Origin: Actinomycetaceae bacterium
GTDB lineage: Bacteria; Actinomycetota; Actinomycetes; Actinomycetales; Actinomycetaceae
Direction of reading: 5' to 3'
DNA: 64,000 bases
Assembly: GCA_028724265.1 (NCBI GenBank)
Contig: JAQYDG010000004.1
Coordinates: 434,001 to 498,000 of the forward strand
How positions within the stretch are numbered: position 1 is the stretch's first letter; each line of letters opens with the position of its first letter. The notes under the pieces were generated by a model. It was not told where the DNA came from and did no database searches. It saw only the letters and a program-made list of their open reading frames with translations. This document shows, one piece after another, positions 28,025 through 38,179 of this stretch. Position numbers and translations under genes: made by a program.

Positions 28025-29201
28025 CTGTGAGCGTTCCTTCATCCACGCCTTCATGCACGGCATGCTGAGGGGCCTCACGAGCAGCACGGTCCGCCACTGC
28101 GTCCGTATGACGAGCACGGCGAGGCGACATCATCCACCGCGAAATCGCAATCACGCCCACAAACACAACTACCAGAACAGGGGCGAGTTTCCGCAGAGGC
28201 ACGACGACGAGGGCAACGCCGGAAAAAGAGATGACGAAAGCCCACAGATACAGCACCAGAACGGCACCGGCATGCGAATGCCCACGCCGCAACAATCGGT
28301 GATGCAAGTGCCCGGCGTCTGGATGGAAGGGACTCTGCCCACGCGCCAGACGGCGCACCACAGCCCATACAAAGTCCACAATCGGGAGCATGATCACCGC
28401 CAAAGCAATGACCAACGGAAGAAATGCTGGTAAGGCATAGCCCAGCGCGGTATTAGCTGGATCAATCTGACCTGTCACTTGGATAATAGCCGCCGAAATC
28501 AGGACGCCCAGCATCAGAGACCCGGAATCGCCCATAAAAAGATGTGCAGGGTGGAAATTATGAGGCAGGAAACCCGCGCAAATACCCACCAGCACCGCTG
28601 CGATCACGCACGCAACCGACGTGTAATCCCCCGGTGAGGCATGCCGCGTCAGAAGATAGGAGTAGCCGAAAAAGGCAAGACCCGCGATACCCGCAATTCC
28701 TGCGGCGAGCCCATCCAGGCCGTCCATGAAGTTCACGGCGTTACACAGCACAAGAACCACCAGCACGGTGACGAGCATGGTGATTCGCGTTGATCCAACC
28801 GTCAAACCCATCACTGGAATCGTGACGAGGCGCACCCCAAAATACGCCATCAGCCAGGCAGCCAGTACCTCACCTGCTAGTTTTGTGTACCAATCCAGCT
28901 CGTAGATATCATCCACGACGCCGAGCACACACATCACCCCTGTACCGATCAGCGCACCCCAAATCGGCGAGCCGGACTGGAAAATCCTCGAGAGATACGG
29001 GATTTGACTAGCTATAGCGAACGTCAGCGCACACGCAACATACATCGCGAGTCCGCCAAGCCTCGGGATCGGCACGGTGTTCACGTCTCTGGCACGAACC
29101 TCGGTTATTGCACCGACACGAAATGCCAACTGGCGAGCAACCGGAACAAGAAAAAAGCACAGAGCAGCAGCTATCCCCATCAAAAGAACGTATACGCGCA
29201 C
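27984..29201 (-). CDS. wecA: Undecaprenyl-phosphate GlcNAc-1-phosphate transferase (WecA/TagO/MraY family)
   Basis: 405-residue polytopic enzyme that starts lipid-linked glycan synthesis, moving a HexNAc-1-phosphate onto undecaprenyl phosphate. Motifs: VPRLGGLAMY-type opening (IPRLGGLAMYVACALTF), VVDDIYELDWYTKL, VNFMDGLDGLAAG, FMGDSGSLMLG and HLHHRLLRRGHS. I take the GTG at 29201 as start since it has a strong GAAAGGGAG six bases upstream. The frame runs much further up, but inside tsaC and without similarity. The gene links teichoic-acid/arabinogalactan-type wall synthesis with the adjacent atp operon, an order also seen in mycobacteria. Confidence 0.92.
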   Translation of the reverse strand: MRVYVLLMGIAAALCFFLVPVARQLAFRVGAITEVRARDVNTVPIPRLGGLAMYVACALTFAIASQIPYLSRIFQSGSPIWGALIGTGVMCVLGVVDDIYELDWYTKLAGEVLAAWLMAYFGVRLVTIPVMGLTVGSTRITMLVTVLVVLVLCNAVNFMDGLDGLAAGIAGIAGLAFFGYSYLLTRHASPGDYTSVACVIAAVLVGICAGFLPHNFHPAHLFMGDSGSLMLGVLISAAIIQVTGQIDPANTALGYALPAFLPLVIALAVIMLPIVDFVWAVVRRLARGQSPFHPDAGHLHHRLLRRGHSHAGAVLVLYLWAFVISFSGVALVVVPLRKLAPVLVVVFVGVIAISRWMMSPRRARHTDAVADRAAREAPQHAVHEGVDEGTLTDDEHAERSEHAEQ

Positions 29202-29214
29202 GCCACGCTCCCTT

Positions 29215-29865
29215 TCATTTGCGCACTGAATGGCCGATAGCAGCCTGAATCTGCTCGTCTGAAATAGCGCCGTGACGTAGCACGTGCAACATACCCGACT
29301 CGTCCCACGTAACGATCGTAGAAGGAACAGCACCTGGCGCATCACCCGCGTCCAGATACAACGACACGTTGTCACCGAGCTGTGCACGCGCCGTATGTGC
29401 GGACAACGCAGCAGGGTGGCCAGTGAGATTTGCCGACGACACCGCCAAAGGTCCAGTAAAACGCAGCAAATCCCGTGTCCGCTCAAAATTGGGGACACGC
29501 AGCGCAACGGTACCGCCCGTTTCACCCAGATCCCACCCAAGCTGTTCGCGGGCAGGCAGAACAATCGTCAACGCACCCGGCCACATCGCGTCCATTAATG
29601 CCTGCGCTTCATCGTTGATAGATGCAGCCAACTTCTGAGCGTCAGAAACATCAGCGATCAGAACAGGCGATGGTTTTTCGCGGCCACGTCCCTTTGCTGT
29701 GAGCAACGCATCAACCGCATGCGGCGAAAAAGCATCTGCCCCAATGCCGTAGACCGTATCAGTAGGCAACACGATCAGATGGCCAGCCTGCACAAGAGGG
29801 ACGGCGCGAGCGACAGCTCCAGCCACTTCCTTCGGTGTCACAAAGTCCAGAACCTCAGATACCAC
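29215..29865 (-). CDS. tsaC: L-threonylcarbamoyladenylate synthase
   Basis: 216 residues; YrdC/Sua5 family enzyme making threonylcarbamoyl-AMP for t6A37 of tRNAs. Signatures: GHLIVLPTDTVYGIGADAF, the KGRGREKPSPVLI motif binding phosphates, and LRVPNFERTRDLLRFTGPLAVSSANLTG. GTG start with an AGAGGT site 8 bases before. Thirteen bases separate it from wecA. Confidence 0.93.
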   Translation of the reverse strand: MVSEVLDFVTPKEVAGAVARAVPLVQAGHLIVLPTDTVYGIGADAFSPHAVDALLTAKGRGREKPSPVLIADVSDAQKLAASINDEAQALMDAMWPGALTIVLPAREQLGWDLGETGGTVALRVPNFERTRDLLRFTGPLAVSSANLTGHPAALSAHTARAQLGDNVSLYLDAGDAPGAVPSTIVTWDESGMLHVLRHGAISDEQIQAAIGHSVRK

Positions 29866-29990
29866 GCCCGTTTACCTCTTTCACCTGTGGATCATGCCCA
29901 ATACGGGTTCCGCCACATTCCGGCCTCGCCTTCCGCTTCATCATCTCACACTACAGCTGCGTGACGCACCGACCCATCGTCACGCCCATT

Positions 29991-30863
29991 TCACCTATCG
30001 CCGTCCCACTGAGCACGCAGCCAACGTGGCCGGCCAGCAAGGTCGTCTCCTGTGCTGACCGACGAAAATCCTGCCTCTGATGCCGCGCGGCGAAGATCCA
30101 TAGCCTGGCGCTCGTCGTGCTCCATGATGAGCATCCCCTTCGGAGCAAGCAATGTGCGTGCGCGCCCGATCAATGCGCGGGGAAATGCCAGACCATCCTC
30201 GCTGCCACCCCACAATGCCGCAGGAGGATCCCACGCCAGTTCAGGCTGCATGTTTTTCCCGCGATCCAATTCCGGAATATAGGGGGGATTGGCAACCAGC
30301 AGCTGCACTTTGCCCTCAATATCGTCAAGAACGGACGACGAGGAGGAAAGGACATCCCCGATCCGCATGTCGATGGGGATCTGACGTGCTTGGGCACGCT
30401 CGGTGGCCTGGATCGCTCGATGGGCAGCGTCGATTGCCACAGGGGAAATATCAACACCAATCACGCGGAGGTGAGGCACTTCCGTCGCAATGCTCAGCGC
30501 AATCGCGCCCGATCCTGTACACGCATCGAGGACAATCGACCCCGCAGGAAGGCGACGAGCGACGTCAACGGCATCTTGCGTCATCCACTCTGTCTCTGGC
30601 CGCGTGATAAACACGCCTGGGGTTGCAGGGAGGTCTAAATATCGAAAATACATATGGCCAGTAATCAATTGCAGCGGCTGTCTATCTAACCGCCTCTCGA
30701 GCATGCCCTCGAATTCTGCCAGCTGCTTGTCACCGGCCACGTCCACCGGCAGTGGGTGCCCTGCAACAGCCTCTGCGAGTTCGCGCGCATCGACACCTGG
30801 GCTTGGTATACCGGCAACATCAAGCTGGCGGGCTGCATCCGCGATGACGTTACTCCACCGCAT
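29991..30863 (-). CDS. prmC: Release factor glutamine methyltransferase
   Basis: 290 residues from the ATG at 30863 (GGGGGT site). PrmC/HemK methylates the Gln of the GGQ motif of release factors, and its target prfA is the adjacent upstream gene. An N-terminal helical domain binds the factor. SAM-binding core is VLDACTGSGAIALSIA, followed by VIGVDISPVAIDAAHR, and the glutamine-binding NPPYIP motif is intact. The frame extends to 30998 but without similarity. Confidence 0.93.
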   Translation of the reverse strand: MRWSNVIADAARQLDVAGIPSPGVDARELAEAVAGHPLPVDVAGDKQLAEFEGMLERRLDRQPLQLITGHMYFRYLDLPATPGVFITRPETEWMTQDAVDVARRLPAGSIVLDACTGSGAIALSIATEVPHLRVIGVDISPVAIDAAHRAIQATERAQARQIPIDMRIGDVLSSSSSVLDDIEGKVQLLVANPPYIPELDRGKNMQPELAWDPPAALWGGSEDGLAFPRALIGRARTLLAPKGMLIMEHDERQAMDLRRAASEAGFSSVSTGDDLAGRPRWLRAQWDGDR

Positions 30864-31082
30864 CAGACCCCCAACCGAACGCCCACGCGGCATCGATGGA
30901 GCATGAGCCCGACATCGACTCGACAGCGCAGGAATCTGCTTCGTACGCAAACTGCCCATCCTGCCGCATGCGAAGGCGGGAGAGGTACTCCGGTACACCT
31001 ATGCTGCGTGTATCGGAGTACGGAGGCATCTGACGTGACTCAACCATAGTGAACACAGGCTTGACTCTCGCTGGGCTTCGCT

Positions 31083-32183
31083 CTAGCTGGCAGACGCCTC
31101 AATACGCTTCTTCTCCTCTAGCTCGCGGGCGGAATCAATCAGAGGCTGCAGAGCGCCATCCAAAACCTGATCGAGGTTATACGCTTTATATCCCGTCCGG
31201 TGATCGGAAATTCGATTTTCCGGGAAGTTATAGGTGCGAATCCTTTCGCTGCGATCCACAGTCCGCACCTGAGAACGGCGCAGCTGGGCATTTTCTTCGG
31301 CTTGTTTATCCAGCTGCATTTGACGTAAACGGCTGCGGAGCACACGCATAGCCGCCTCACGGTTTTGGATCTGCGACTTCTCATCCTGCATCGATACCAC
31401 CAGGCCCGTTGGCAGGTGCGTTATCCGCACAGCCGAATCTGTGGTGTTCACACTCTGGCCCCCTGGGCCGGACGAACGAAAGACGTCGATGCGGATGTCT
31501 TTATCGGGGATCTCCACCTCGCCGGGATCGTCAACTTCAGCGAAAACAAGAACCCCAGCCGCAGAGGTATGGATCCTCCCTTGGGACTCTGTGACCGGCA
31601 CGCGCTGAACACGGTGAACCCCAGCCTCGTATTTCAGGTGTGCCCACACGCCGTCCGCAGGATCTTCCGGAGTGCTCTTCCCGCGAAATGCGATCTGTAT
31701 ATCCTTATAACCGCCCAGTTCCGTCTGCGTTTGGGAGAGGATCTGCTCACTCCACCCCATTTGCTCCCCATAACGCTGATACATGCGAACCAAATCCGCA
31801 GCAAAAAGGGCAGACTCTTCGCCACCAGCGCCGGCTTTCACCTCCAAAATGGCATCGCGCGCATCGTCTGGGTCACGCGGAAGCAACACGTCTTTGAGCT
31901 CCGCATCCACGTGCTCGAACTGACGCTGCAACTCTGGCACTTCTGGGGCGAACAGTTCAGCATCCTCCCCGCCTGCGGCAACGATAGCTTTCGCATCGGA
32001 AAGATCCTCGGCAGCCTTCTGGTAGCGGTTGTAGACGTCCACCACGCGCTTGAGTTCCGCCAAGCGCCGCCCTAGAGATTTGATTTTCTGCGGATTCGCT
32101 GCCACCTCAGGGCTCGCCAGCTTGCGGGCAACATCCTTGTATTCTTCAGTCATTGCTTGGGCAAGCTCGACTTCTCCTGCCAT
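31083..32183 (-). CDS. prfA: Peptide chain release factor 1
   Basis: 366 residues; recognises UAA and UAG. The catalytic GGQ is at residues 241-243 ([15 protein letters not shown]). The anticodon tripeptide reads PVT ([16 protein letters not shown]), a form of the RF1 PxT motif and distinct from the RF2 SPF. The ATG follows GGAGG. It lies between rpmE and prmC, in the order found in mycobacteria. Confidence 0.96.
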   Translation of the reverse strand: MAGEVELAQAMTEEYKDVARKLASPEVAANPQKIKSLGRRLAELKRVVDVYNRYQKAAEDLSDAKAIVAAGGEDAELFAPEVPELQRQFEHVDAELKDVLLPRDPDDARDAILEVKAGAGGEESALFAADLVRMYQRYGEQMGWSEQILSQTQTELGGYKDIQIAFRGKSTPEDPADGVWAHLKYEAGVHRVQRVPVTESQGRIHTSAAGVLVFAEVDDPGEVEIPDKDIRIDVFRSSGPGGQSVNTTDSAVRITHLPTGLVVSMQDEKSQIQNREAAMRVLRSRLRQMQLDKQAEENAQLRRSQVRTVDRSERIRTYNFPENRISDHRTGYKAYNLDQVLDGALQPLIDSARELEEKKRIEASAS

Positions 32184-32310
32184 CGAATCCTCCGTATTCT
32201 GCGGGTATGTGCGCTGCCCTCCATTGTAAGCTCACAACTGCGGCCAATGCCGGCAGCTGTGTGACGCCCATACCGACGCCTGCAGCTGCGTCACGCGCGT
32301 AAAAATCGGA

Positions 32311-32355
32311 TAAAAACGGGGCAAGTGTGCCGACAAAGCCAGTACACTTGCCCCG
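32311..32355 (-). terminator. Rho-independent terminator after rpmE
   Basis: Perfect 12-bp stem (32317-32328 with 32344-32355), 15-base loop, followed on the minus strand by TTTTTA. It is 18 bases past the rpmE stop, so prfA downstream probably has its own promoter. Confidence 0.88.
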
Positions 32356-32372
32356 CTCAATAAGCCTGAATG

Positions 32373-32585
32373 TTACTTCTGACGCTTGCCGTAGCGAGCT
32401 TCGAAGCGCGCAACACGACCGCCCGTATCCAGGATCTTCTGCTTTCCGGTATAGAACGGATGGCAGTTGTTGCACACATCAATACGCAGCTCATCACCAG
32501 GATGTGTGGAGCGCGTCTGGAAAGTATTTCCACATGTACACGTCACGGTGACGTCGTGATAATCAGGGTGAATTCCCTGCTTCAT
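32373..32585 (-). CDS. rpmE: 50S ribosomal protein bL31
   Basis: 70 residues, the zinc-binding (C+) form: CTC near residue 16 and CNNC near residue 38, with [20 protein letters not shown]. In many bacteria this version is replaced by a zinc-free paralogue under zinc starvation. The ATG has a strong AAGGAG site. A strong terminator follows. Confidence 0.97.
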   Translation of the reverse strand: MKQGIHPDYHDVTVTCTCGNTFQTRSTHPGDELRIDVCNNCHPFYTGKQKILDTGGRVARFEARYGKRQK

Positions 32586-32718
32586 TGTATTCTCCTTAGA
32601 TCGTGTTATCCCCGGGTCCGCCAGCGCCCTACAGGCGATCCTTGCGGAATCTCGATGCCATAGTTGCCACGCCGTCTTAGCGGGCTTGCGCGAGCGGTGA
32701 ACCGAAGGCCGACGGTTT

Positions 32719-32746
32719 ATTATTGCACAGCATTCAGGCAGGGCAA
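32719..32746 (-). promoter_or_regulatory. Candidate promoter of rpmE
   Basis: On the minus strand TTGCCC (32746-32741), 16-base spacer, AATAAT (32724-32719). This predicts a 5' leader of about 125 bases for rpmE. No experimental support. Confidence 0.35.
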
Positions 32747-32770
32747 AGCACCTGTGAGCTATCGTGCTGC

Positions 32771-34897
32771 CTAGGCTGCTGTTCCCCTCCCAGAAATCGA
32801 ACGCAGAATGCTCATCAGGAACTCCGCATTATTCTGAGTCTTGCGCAGCCTGCCGAGCACGAAATTAGACGCGTCAACAATATCCTGCGAACCGAGAGCA
32901 TGACGCAGCTGGAAAATGATCTTCAACTCATCCGGGGTGAACAGGAGTTCCTCGCGGCGAGTACCGGAAGCATTCACGTCGATAGCAGGGAAAATACGAC
33001 GGTCAGACAAGCTGCGATCCAGCTTGAGCTCCATATTGCCAGTGCCTTTAAACTCCTCGAAAATGACCTCATCCATCTTCGAACCAGTTTCCACCAATGC
33101 GGACGCAATAATCGTCAAGCTTCCACCATTTTCGATATTGCGCGCGGCACCAAAGAACTTCTTGGGCGGGTAAAGCGCGCCAGCATCCACGCCGCCGGAG
33201 AGAATACGGCCGCTGGGCGGAGTCGCCAAGTTGTATGCGCGAGCCAAACGCGTCAGCGAATCCAACAGCACCACAACATCCTGGCCGAGCTCCACCAAGC
33301 GCTTGGCGCGTTCAATCGCGAGCTCAGCAACGATCGTGTGATCGGATGCAGGGCGGTCGAAGGTGGATGCGATCACCTCGCCCTTGACGAGCCTGCGCAT
33401 ATCCGTCACTTCTTCAGGGCGTTCGTCCACAAGGATGACCATCAGATGGACTTCCGGATTATTGGTGGCGATCGACTGCGCAATCTGCTGCATCATCACC
33501 GTCTTACCGGCCTTCGGAGGCGCAACAATCAGACCGCGCTGACCCTTGCCTATAGGAGCCAATAAATCGATAGCGCGCGCCGTCAAACCCTTCTGCGTCG
33601 TTTCCAGACGTAGCACTTCCTCTGGGTACAGCGGCGTCAGTTTGGTAAATTGCGGACGCCCCAACGCCTGCTCAGGGCTTTGACCATTGATTGAATCAAT
33701 CTGAACGAGCTGATTCATCTGGTTTTGGTGATTATTGTACCGATGCGGCTGATGCCGATTATTGAATCGATGATTGTTATTCTGCGGCGCTGACGCTTGC
33801 TTGACAGCACCCACAATAGCGTCACCGCGGCGAAGGCCATATTCTTTGACGATTTGACGCGAAATATGTGCATCGTGCGTTCCTGGCAGATAGCCTCCGG
33901 TTCTCAGATATGCCTGATTGCCTTGGATGTCCATAATTCCTGCAACAGGAATCAGGACTTCCTCTTCCACCTGAGCGATCTCGTCCTCATCCTCAGAGAA
34001 GTTTGCGTTCATCATGTCCGAACGCATATCCCGATCCGGCCTGTTGCGGCCACGATCGGCAACACGAGTGTTACGCGCATCCCTGCGCTCGTTACGGTCA
34101 TTCTGGCCGCTTTGACCATTTTGGCGAGCACGGCGCATATTTCTGCTGCCCTGACGCATATGACGCGTGTCCGAACGCTCGGAGGCCTCTGCCCCATCGT
34201 CCTCCGAAGGCTCAACGCGAGATCTTCCTGGTTCGCTCAATTCCATATCTTCGCGCTGTTCAGCACTGGTGGAGCGAGGGCGACGTTCACGATGACGACG
34301 GTTGGGTCGGTTTCGCCTCTCGTTACGCCCGCCTTCTTCACGATCTTCGCGTTCTGCGTCCGCCATACGCTCCGCAGCCTCACCGATTGCTTCGAGCGCA
34401 GCGCTCTTTTCGTCTGCCGTCATCGATGACGCTGTTGAACGCGGCACAACGCCGAAACCTTCCGAGACGGCCGCGCGCGCCTGTGCTTTCCGTTGGGCAG
34501 CATCGCGCTGATCCATTTCCGGACCGCTCGCTGCCGATGCACCGCCAGTTGGCTGATCCGAAGATGCCCACCGCGGTTGCTTCGACGCCTGAGCACGCCC
34601 CCGAGGCGAACTCGACTGAGCCGCACGGGGCGTTTGCACGCCTTGCCCTTGTTCCCTGCGTCCAGCGCGTGGATTCTCAGCGCGCGACGCTCCATCAGAT
34701 TCGCGCGGTGTGGACGACTGAGCAGCGTCATACTTCCTTGGACGACCGCGCCGCGCTGGTCCAGTTATGGAACGGATCGCCTTCACTAAATCGGCTTTTT
34801 TCATGCCCGGCTGCACAGCGATACCTAGCCGCCCCGCCAGTTCTTTCAATTCAGGAAGGCGCATCGTTGAAATCGCGCCATAATTCTGATTCGCCAC
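32771..34897 (-). CDS. rho: Transcription termination factor Rho with long disordered insert
   Basis: 708 residues, much longer than the E. coli protein (419). Residues 1-50 are the helical N-domain ([13 protein letters not shown]). Residues 50-310 are a low-complexity Arg/Asn/Asp/Gln/Glu-rich insertion, typical of high-GC Gram-positive Rho and expected to be disordered and RNA-binding. Then comes the RNA-binding domain ([22 protein letters not shown], split), and the ATPase with Walker [14 protein letters not shown] (K465) and [15 protein letters not shown]. The start is a GTG preceded by AGAGG. The next gene downstream, rpmE, is separated by 185 bases with its own promoter candidate. Confidence 0.95.
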   Translation of the reverse strand: MANQNYGAISTMRLPELKELAGRLGIAVQPGMKKADLVKAIRSITGPARRGRPRKYDAAQSSTPRESDGASRAENPRAGRREQGQGVQTPRAAQSSSPRGRAQASKQPRWASSDQPTGGASAASGPEMDQRDAAQRKAQARAAVSEGFGVVPRSTASSMTADEKSAALEAIGEAAERMADAEREDREEGGRNERRNRPNRRHRERRPRSTSAEQREDMELSEPGRSRVEPSEDDGAEASERSDTRHMRQGSRNMRRARQNGQSGQNDRNERRDARNTRVADRGRNRPDRDMRSDMMNANFSEDEDEIAQVEEEVLIPVAGIMDIQGNQAYLRTGGYLPGTHDAHISRQIVKEYGLRRGDAIVGAVKQASAPQNNNHRFNNRHQPHRYNNHQNQMNQLVQIDSINGQSPEQALGRPQFTKLTPLYPEEVLRLETTQKGLTARAIDLLAPIGKGQRGLIVAPPKAGKTVMMQQIAQSIATNNPEVHLMVILVDERPEEVTDMRRLVKGEVIASTFDRPASDHTIVAELAIERAKRLVELGQDVVVLLDSLTRLARAYNLATPPSGRILSGGVDAGALYPPKKFFGAARNIENGGSLTIIASALVETGSKMDEVIFEEFKGTGNMELKLDRSLSDRRIFPAIDVNASGTRREELLFTPDELKIIFQLRHALGSQDIVDASNFVLGRLRKTQNNAEFLMSILRSISGRGTAA

Positions 34898-35288
34898 AAA
34901 AACCTCTGCATCTCAAAGCGCACCCATACCAACTGGGTTGCGCGGGTTACCCCAACATGGGAAATTATCGTTTGGTGCCGTCACACTGCTGGGCAAATTC
35001 GACGCGCCAGCTCAATGCACCGGATGAGATCAACTAACCGGAAACGTGCTTGGCATAGCTAACACATTGTGTAGCTAGTGAAAATAGTATCAGCATTAAG
35101 GCTCACAAGCTAATTTTCACGCACAACGCAATCCACCTTTTCACGACGCACCCCTGATCGAAGAGCACAGCACGAGATACCGAGGGCGCAGTACCCTCGA
35201 CCGAGGGATACGAGGAATAGAGGAATCACACGTAACGTTCTTGTCAGCACAGCGTGAAGATACTCGCTGACGAGACACGGAGGGTCAC
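34898..35288. other. Divergent intergenic region between rho and the SDR gene
   Basis: No gene is supported in these 391 bases. It holds a 22-base interrupted palindrome (35056-35077) and a short stem (CGAGGG/CCCTCG near 35175-35200). Promoters of rho and of the SDR gene should be here; a TACTAT -10-like hexamer for the rho strand lies near 35086-35091. Confidence 0.55.
35056..35077. promoter_or_regulatory. Interrupted palindrome, possible operator
   Basis: TAGCT-A-ACACA-T-TGTGT-AGCTA is a dyad with 10 paired bases per two arms around a single central T. Position in the divergent rho/SDR spacer fits a regulator site. The regulator is unknown. Confidence 0.4.
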
Positions 35289-36041
35289 ATGGTTGATTTC
35301 ACGGGCAAAGTAGCAACTGTATCCGGTGCTGGTTCAGGGCTTGGCAAAGCCATCGCGCTCAAACTGGCTCAGCTCGGTGCGAGCATGGTCGTGTCCGATA
35401 TTCGGGAAGACGCCGCACGGGCGACTGCCTCCGATATCGAAGCGCACGGCGGCAAGGCTATTGCCGTGGCGGCTGACACGTCGAAATACGAGGATAATGT
35501 CCGCGTTGTGCAAGCGGCTGTGGACACGTTCGGGACGCTCCATTACGGCGTTAATAATGCAGGAATCACAGGCCCACTCGGCTCGATTACGGATATCTCC
35601 GTCGATGATTGGGATCACGCCATCGACGTCAATCTCAACGGCGTCTTCTACGGTATTAAGGCTCAGGCTCCAGAAATGCTCAAGCATCCCAAAGAGTCCG
35701 CCATCGTCAACATGTCCTCTATTCATGGACAGACGTCGTCGATAGGATCTCCTGCCTACACGGCAGCAAAACACGGCGTCGTTGGTATTACGAAAGCTGC
35801 AGCAATCGACTTTGCAAAAGCAGGACTGAGGGTTAATGCCGTTGGCCCAGGCTACGTGCAGACTCCGCTGCTCAAGGATCTGAGCGACAGCCAGATTCAG
35901 GGTCTCATCTCTCGTCACCCTATGGGACGCCTCGGAACCCCTGAAGAAATAGCAAATCTGGTGGCCTTCCTCCTCTCTGACGAAGCAAGCTTTATCACTG
36001 GTTCCTACCACCTGGTAGACGGCGGCTACAACGCGATCTAG
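35289..36041 (+). CDS. SDR-family oxidoreductase
   Basis: 250-residue NAD(P)-dependent short-chain dehydrogenase. Cofactor motif SGAGSGLGKAI (residues 12-22), NNAGI, catalytic Ser in MSSIHGQ, and YTAAKHG with catalytic Tyr and Lys. C-terminus TGSYHLVDGGYNA is typical. An Asp after the second strand (VSDIR) favours NAD+ over NADP+. The closest types are 3-oxoacyl-ACP reductase, glucose dehydrogenase and sugar-alcohol dehydrogenases; substrate unassigned. ATG with a GGAGGG site; a hairpin follows. Confidence 0.9.
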   Translation: MVDFTGKVATVSGAGSGLGKAIALKLAQLGASMVVSDIREDAARATASDIEAHGGKAIAVAADTSKYEDNVRVVQAAVDTFGTLHYGVNNAGITGPLGSITDISVDDWDHAIDVNLNGVFYGIKAQAPEMLKHPKESAIVNMSSIHGQTSSIGSPAYTAAKHGVVGITKAAAIDFAKAGLRVNAVGPGYVQTPLLKDLSDSQIQGLISRHPMGRLGTPEEIANLVAFLLSDEASFITGSYHLVDGGYNAI

Positions 36042-36068
36042 CCAGGAGTCAGATCACCTTTATGACTG

Positions 36069-36097
36069 TGGCGCCTGCACGTGATATGCAGGCGCCA
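36069..36097. terminator. Bidirectional terminator hairpin between the SDR gene and argS
   Basis: Perfect 11-bp stem (36069-36079 with 36087-36097), 7-base loop. It lies 27 bases after the SDR stop and downstream of convergent argS. U-tracts are weak. Confidence 0.7.
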
Positions 36098-36157
36098 TTC
36101 GCATTGCCAAAACGCGTGTCGCATCCGCGTTGGCGTCACGTCCTATTCGTCTTGGCT

Positions 36158-37834
36158 TCACATGCGCGTTGGCGCAGACACACCAAGGAGCCCCAAACCG
36201 TTGCGCAGCACCTGCGCAGCAGCATCGTTCACCCACAAACGCGTGCGATGCTGATCGGTGACCGGATCATCCGCCCGAGGTGTCACCCGCGTTTTCCCGT
36301 ACCACGTGTGGTACGCACTAGCGACCTGCTCCAGATACCGCGCCATCCTGTGTGGAGCACGCTCTGCAGCAGCAAGTGCAACCACATCTGGAAATTGCGC
36401 CAACACGCCGAGCAGATCGGTATCGGCTTGATCCAAGGTCTCCGGATCGAAAGCGTCGTCGCGCTTGACCCCATGTTCTGCAGCATTCCGATCCACGGAG
36501 GCCGTGCGAGCATGAGCATACTGCACGTAATACACCGGATTCTCGTTCGTATGGCTGGCCACAATATCGAGATCGAGTTCCAGCGGAGTATCGACGGAGG
36601 CACGCTCCAAGGAATAACGCGCGGCGTCAACACCTACTGCCTCCACAAGATCCTCAAGTGTGACCACGGTGCCGGCACGCTTGCTCATTCGCACTGGCTT
36701 CCCCGAGCGAACAACATTCACGAGCTGCCCAATCAAAATCTCCAGGTTCTTGCCCGTCCCAGCTGTATCCCCGAACGCTTGAGCCAGCGCATACATCCTG
36801 CCGATATAGCCATGATGATCGGCTCCAAGCAAATAAATAGCCTGGTCAAAGCCGCGCTGCCGTTTGTTCACATAGTAGGCCAGATCTGCAGCAAAATACG
36901 CGGCATCGCCATCAGACTTGATAATGACGCGATCCTTGTCGTCACCAAAGTCGGTTGAACGCAGCCATACTGCGCCATCTTTGTCATAAATATGCCCTCG
37001 TTCGCGCAGCTGGGCAATTGCGTCCGCAACCTGCCCGGACTCATGCAGAGTCTGTTCATGGAAGAACACGTCAAAGATGACGTTGAAGTTCTCCAGCGAT
37101 TCCTTGATCTGATCAAACATCAGATTCACGCCGCGGGCACGAAAAACTTCCTGAGCCTCCTCGTCCGGAAGGGTCGATGGATCCGCATCACCGGCAGACA
37201 CAGCCTGCGCGATGACGTCGTCTGCAATTTCAGTGATATACGTGCCGCCGTACCCATTCTCCGGAACCTCGCGCCCCTTGGATCGAGCCATCAGCGACTG
37301 AGCAAAATGATCAATCTGATTGCCGTGATCGTTGAAGTAGTATTCGCGCGTCACGTCTGCACCGACAAAGCTGAGGATCCGAGCCAGAGCATCACCGACA
37401 GCCGCCCACCGCGCATGCCCAATATGCAACGGCCCTGTCGGGTTGGCACTCACATATTCAAGATTGACCTTATGACCAGCGGCTGCCTGGGATCTGCCGT
37501 ACGCGTCACCCTCAGTCACGATAGTGCGAGCAAGCTCTCCAGCCGCCGATGCTGCCAGGCGAATATTAATGAACCCCGGGCCAGCGACGTCCACTGACCC
37601 AACACCAGGAATACGCGCAATGCGTTCAGCCAACAGCGTGGCAAAAGTGCGGGGATCCATCCCAGCGCGCCGCGCCAGCTGCATCGCAATATTGCTTGCC
37701 CAGTCCCCGTGAGCGCGATTGCGTGGCCGTTCTACTTTGACAGGAGGCAGATCGCCGTCGAGAGAAAATTCGCCCGCATCACGTGCAGCGTGCAGAGCAT
37801 CGTCGATGAGTTTCGCCAATTCTTCAGGAGTCAC
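36158..37834 (-). CDS. argS: Arginyl-tRNA synthetase
   Basis: 558 residues, class I synthetase. [20 protein letters not shown] carries the HIGH motif; the KMSKS counterpart reads RMSKRAGTV. The N-terminal additional domain that contacts the D-loop and C-terminal DALR anticodon-binding helices ([15 protein letters not shown] [14 protein letters not shown]) are present. A tRNA-Arg gene is 64 bases upstream on the other strand, so enzyme and substrate are neighbours. Confidence 0.96.
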   Translation of the reverse strand: MTPEELAKLIDDALHAARDAGEFSLDGDLPPVKVERPRNRAHGDWASNIAMQLARRAGMDPRTFATLLAERIARIPGVGSVDVAGPGFINIRLAASAAGELARTIVTEGDAYGRSQAAAGHKVNLEYVSANPTGPLHIGHARWAAVGDALARILSFVGADVTREYYFNDHGNQIDHFAQSLMARSKGREVPENGYGGTYITEIADDVIAQAVSAGDADPSTLPDEEAQEVFRARGVNLMFDQIKESLENFNVIFDVFFHEQTLHESGQVADAIAQLRERGHIYDKDGAVWLRSTDFGDDKDRVIIKSDGDAAYFAADLAYYVNKRQRGFDQAIYLLGADHHGYIGRMYALAQAFGDTAGTGKNLEILIGQLVNVVRSGKPVRMSKRAGTVVTLEDLVEAVGVDAARYSLERASVDTPLELDLDIVASHTNENPVYYVQYAHARTASVDRNAAEHGVKRDDAFDPETLDQADTDLLGVLAQFPDVVALAAAERAPHRMARYLEQVASAYHTWYGKTRVTPRADDPVTDQHRTRLWVNDAAAQVLRNGLGLLGVSAPTRM

Positions 37835-37878
37835 TCGATTATTCTATAGGCCTCAAGCGCCACGCACGCGCATTGACG

Positions 37879-37887
37879 TGCTAAACT
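37879..37887 (+). promoter_or_regulatory. Extended -10 promoter of tRNA-Arg
   Basis: TGC followed by TAAACT ends 10 bases before the tRNA. No good -35 is seen, as is common for extended -10 promoters. The tRNA-Ala gene has the same kind of element. Confidence 0.5.
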
Positions 37888-37897
37888 AGATCGGCAA

Positions 37898-37970
37898 GCC
37901 CCAGTAGCCCAGTGGATAGAGCGTTCGCCTCCGGAGCGAAAGGTCGTGGGTTCGAATCCCGTCTGGGGCA
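37898..37970 (+). tRNA. tRNA-Arg (anticodon CCG)
   Basis: 73-base cloverleaf. Acceptor GCCCCAG pairs with CTGGGGC, followed by discriminator A; CCA is not encoded. Anticodon stem TTCGC/GCGAA encloses CTCCGGA with anticodon CCG (reads CGG codons). T-arm contains GGTTCGAATCC. Confidence 0.96.
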
Positions 37971-38179
37971 CTCGTCAAAGCGGCACGTACACAGCCATGC
38001 AGTGAGGAATATACCGCACAAACGGTCTATAATTGCCAGTGGACTATTCTCACCGCGCAGTTTCAGGTCTGCTTTCGGCACGATGCCGGGCACCACCCAA
38101 CGAACCAACGATGCAGCAGTGAAAGTAGTTGAATTCACGGAGAGCCCGTGAAGGTTTCTTCCTCGCGAAAGTCATATCG

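Noticed and set aside
29202..29564. N-terminal extension of the wecA frame
   Set aside because: It lies inside tsaC and shows no similarity to the family; the GTG at 29201 has a strong ribosome site.
30850..31056. Minus-strand ORF of 68 codons between prfA and prmC
   Set aside because: No similarity, no ribosome site, overlaps the prmC start.
34003..35037. Long plus-strand ORF (344 codons)
   Set aside because: Antisense to rho; its length comes from the codon bias of the Arg-rich insert and it has no recognisable domains.
38129..38179. Earlier menB start (TTG at 38129)
   Set aside because: The extra residues have no similarity and the ATG at 38180 gives the expected MenB length.
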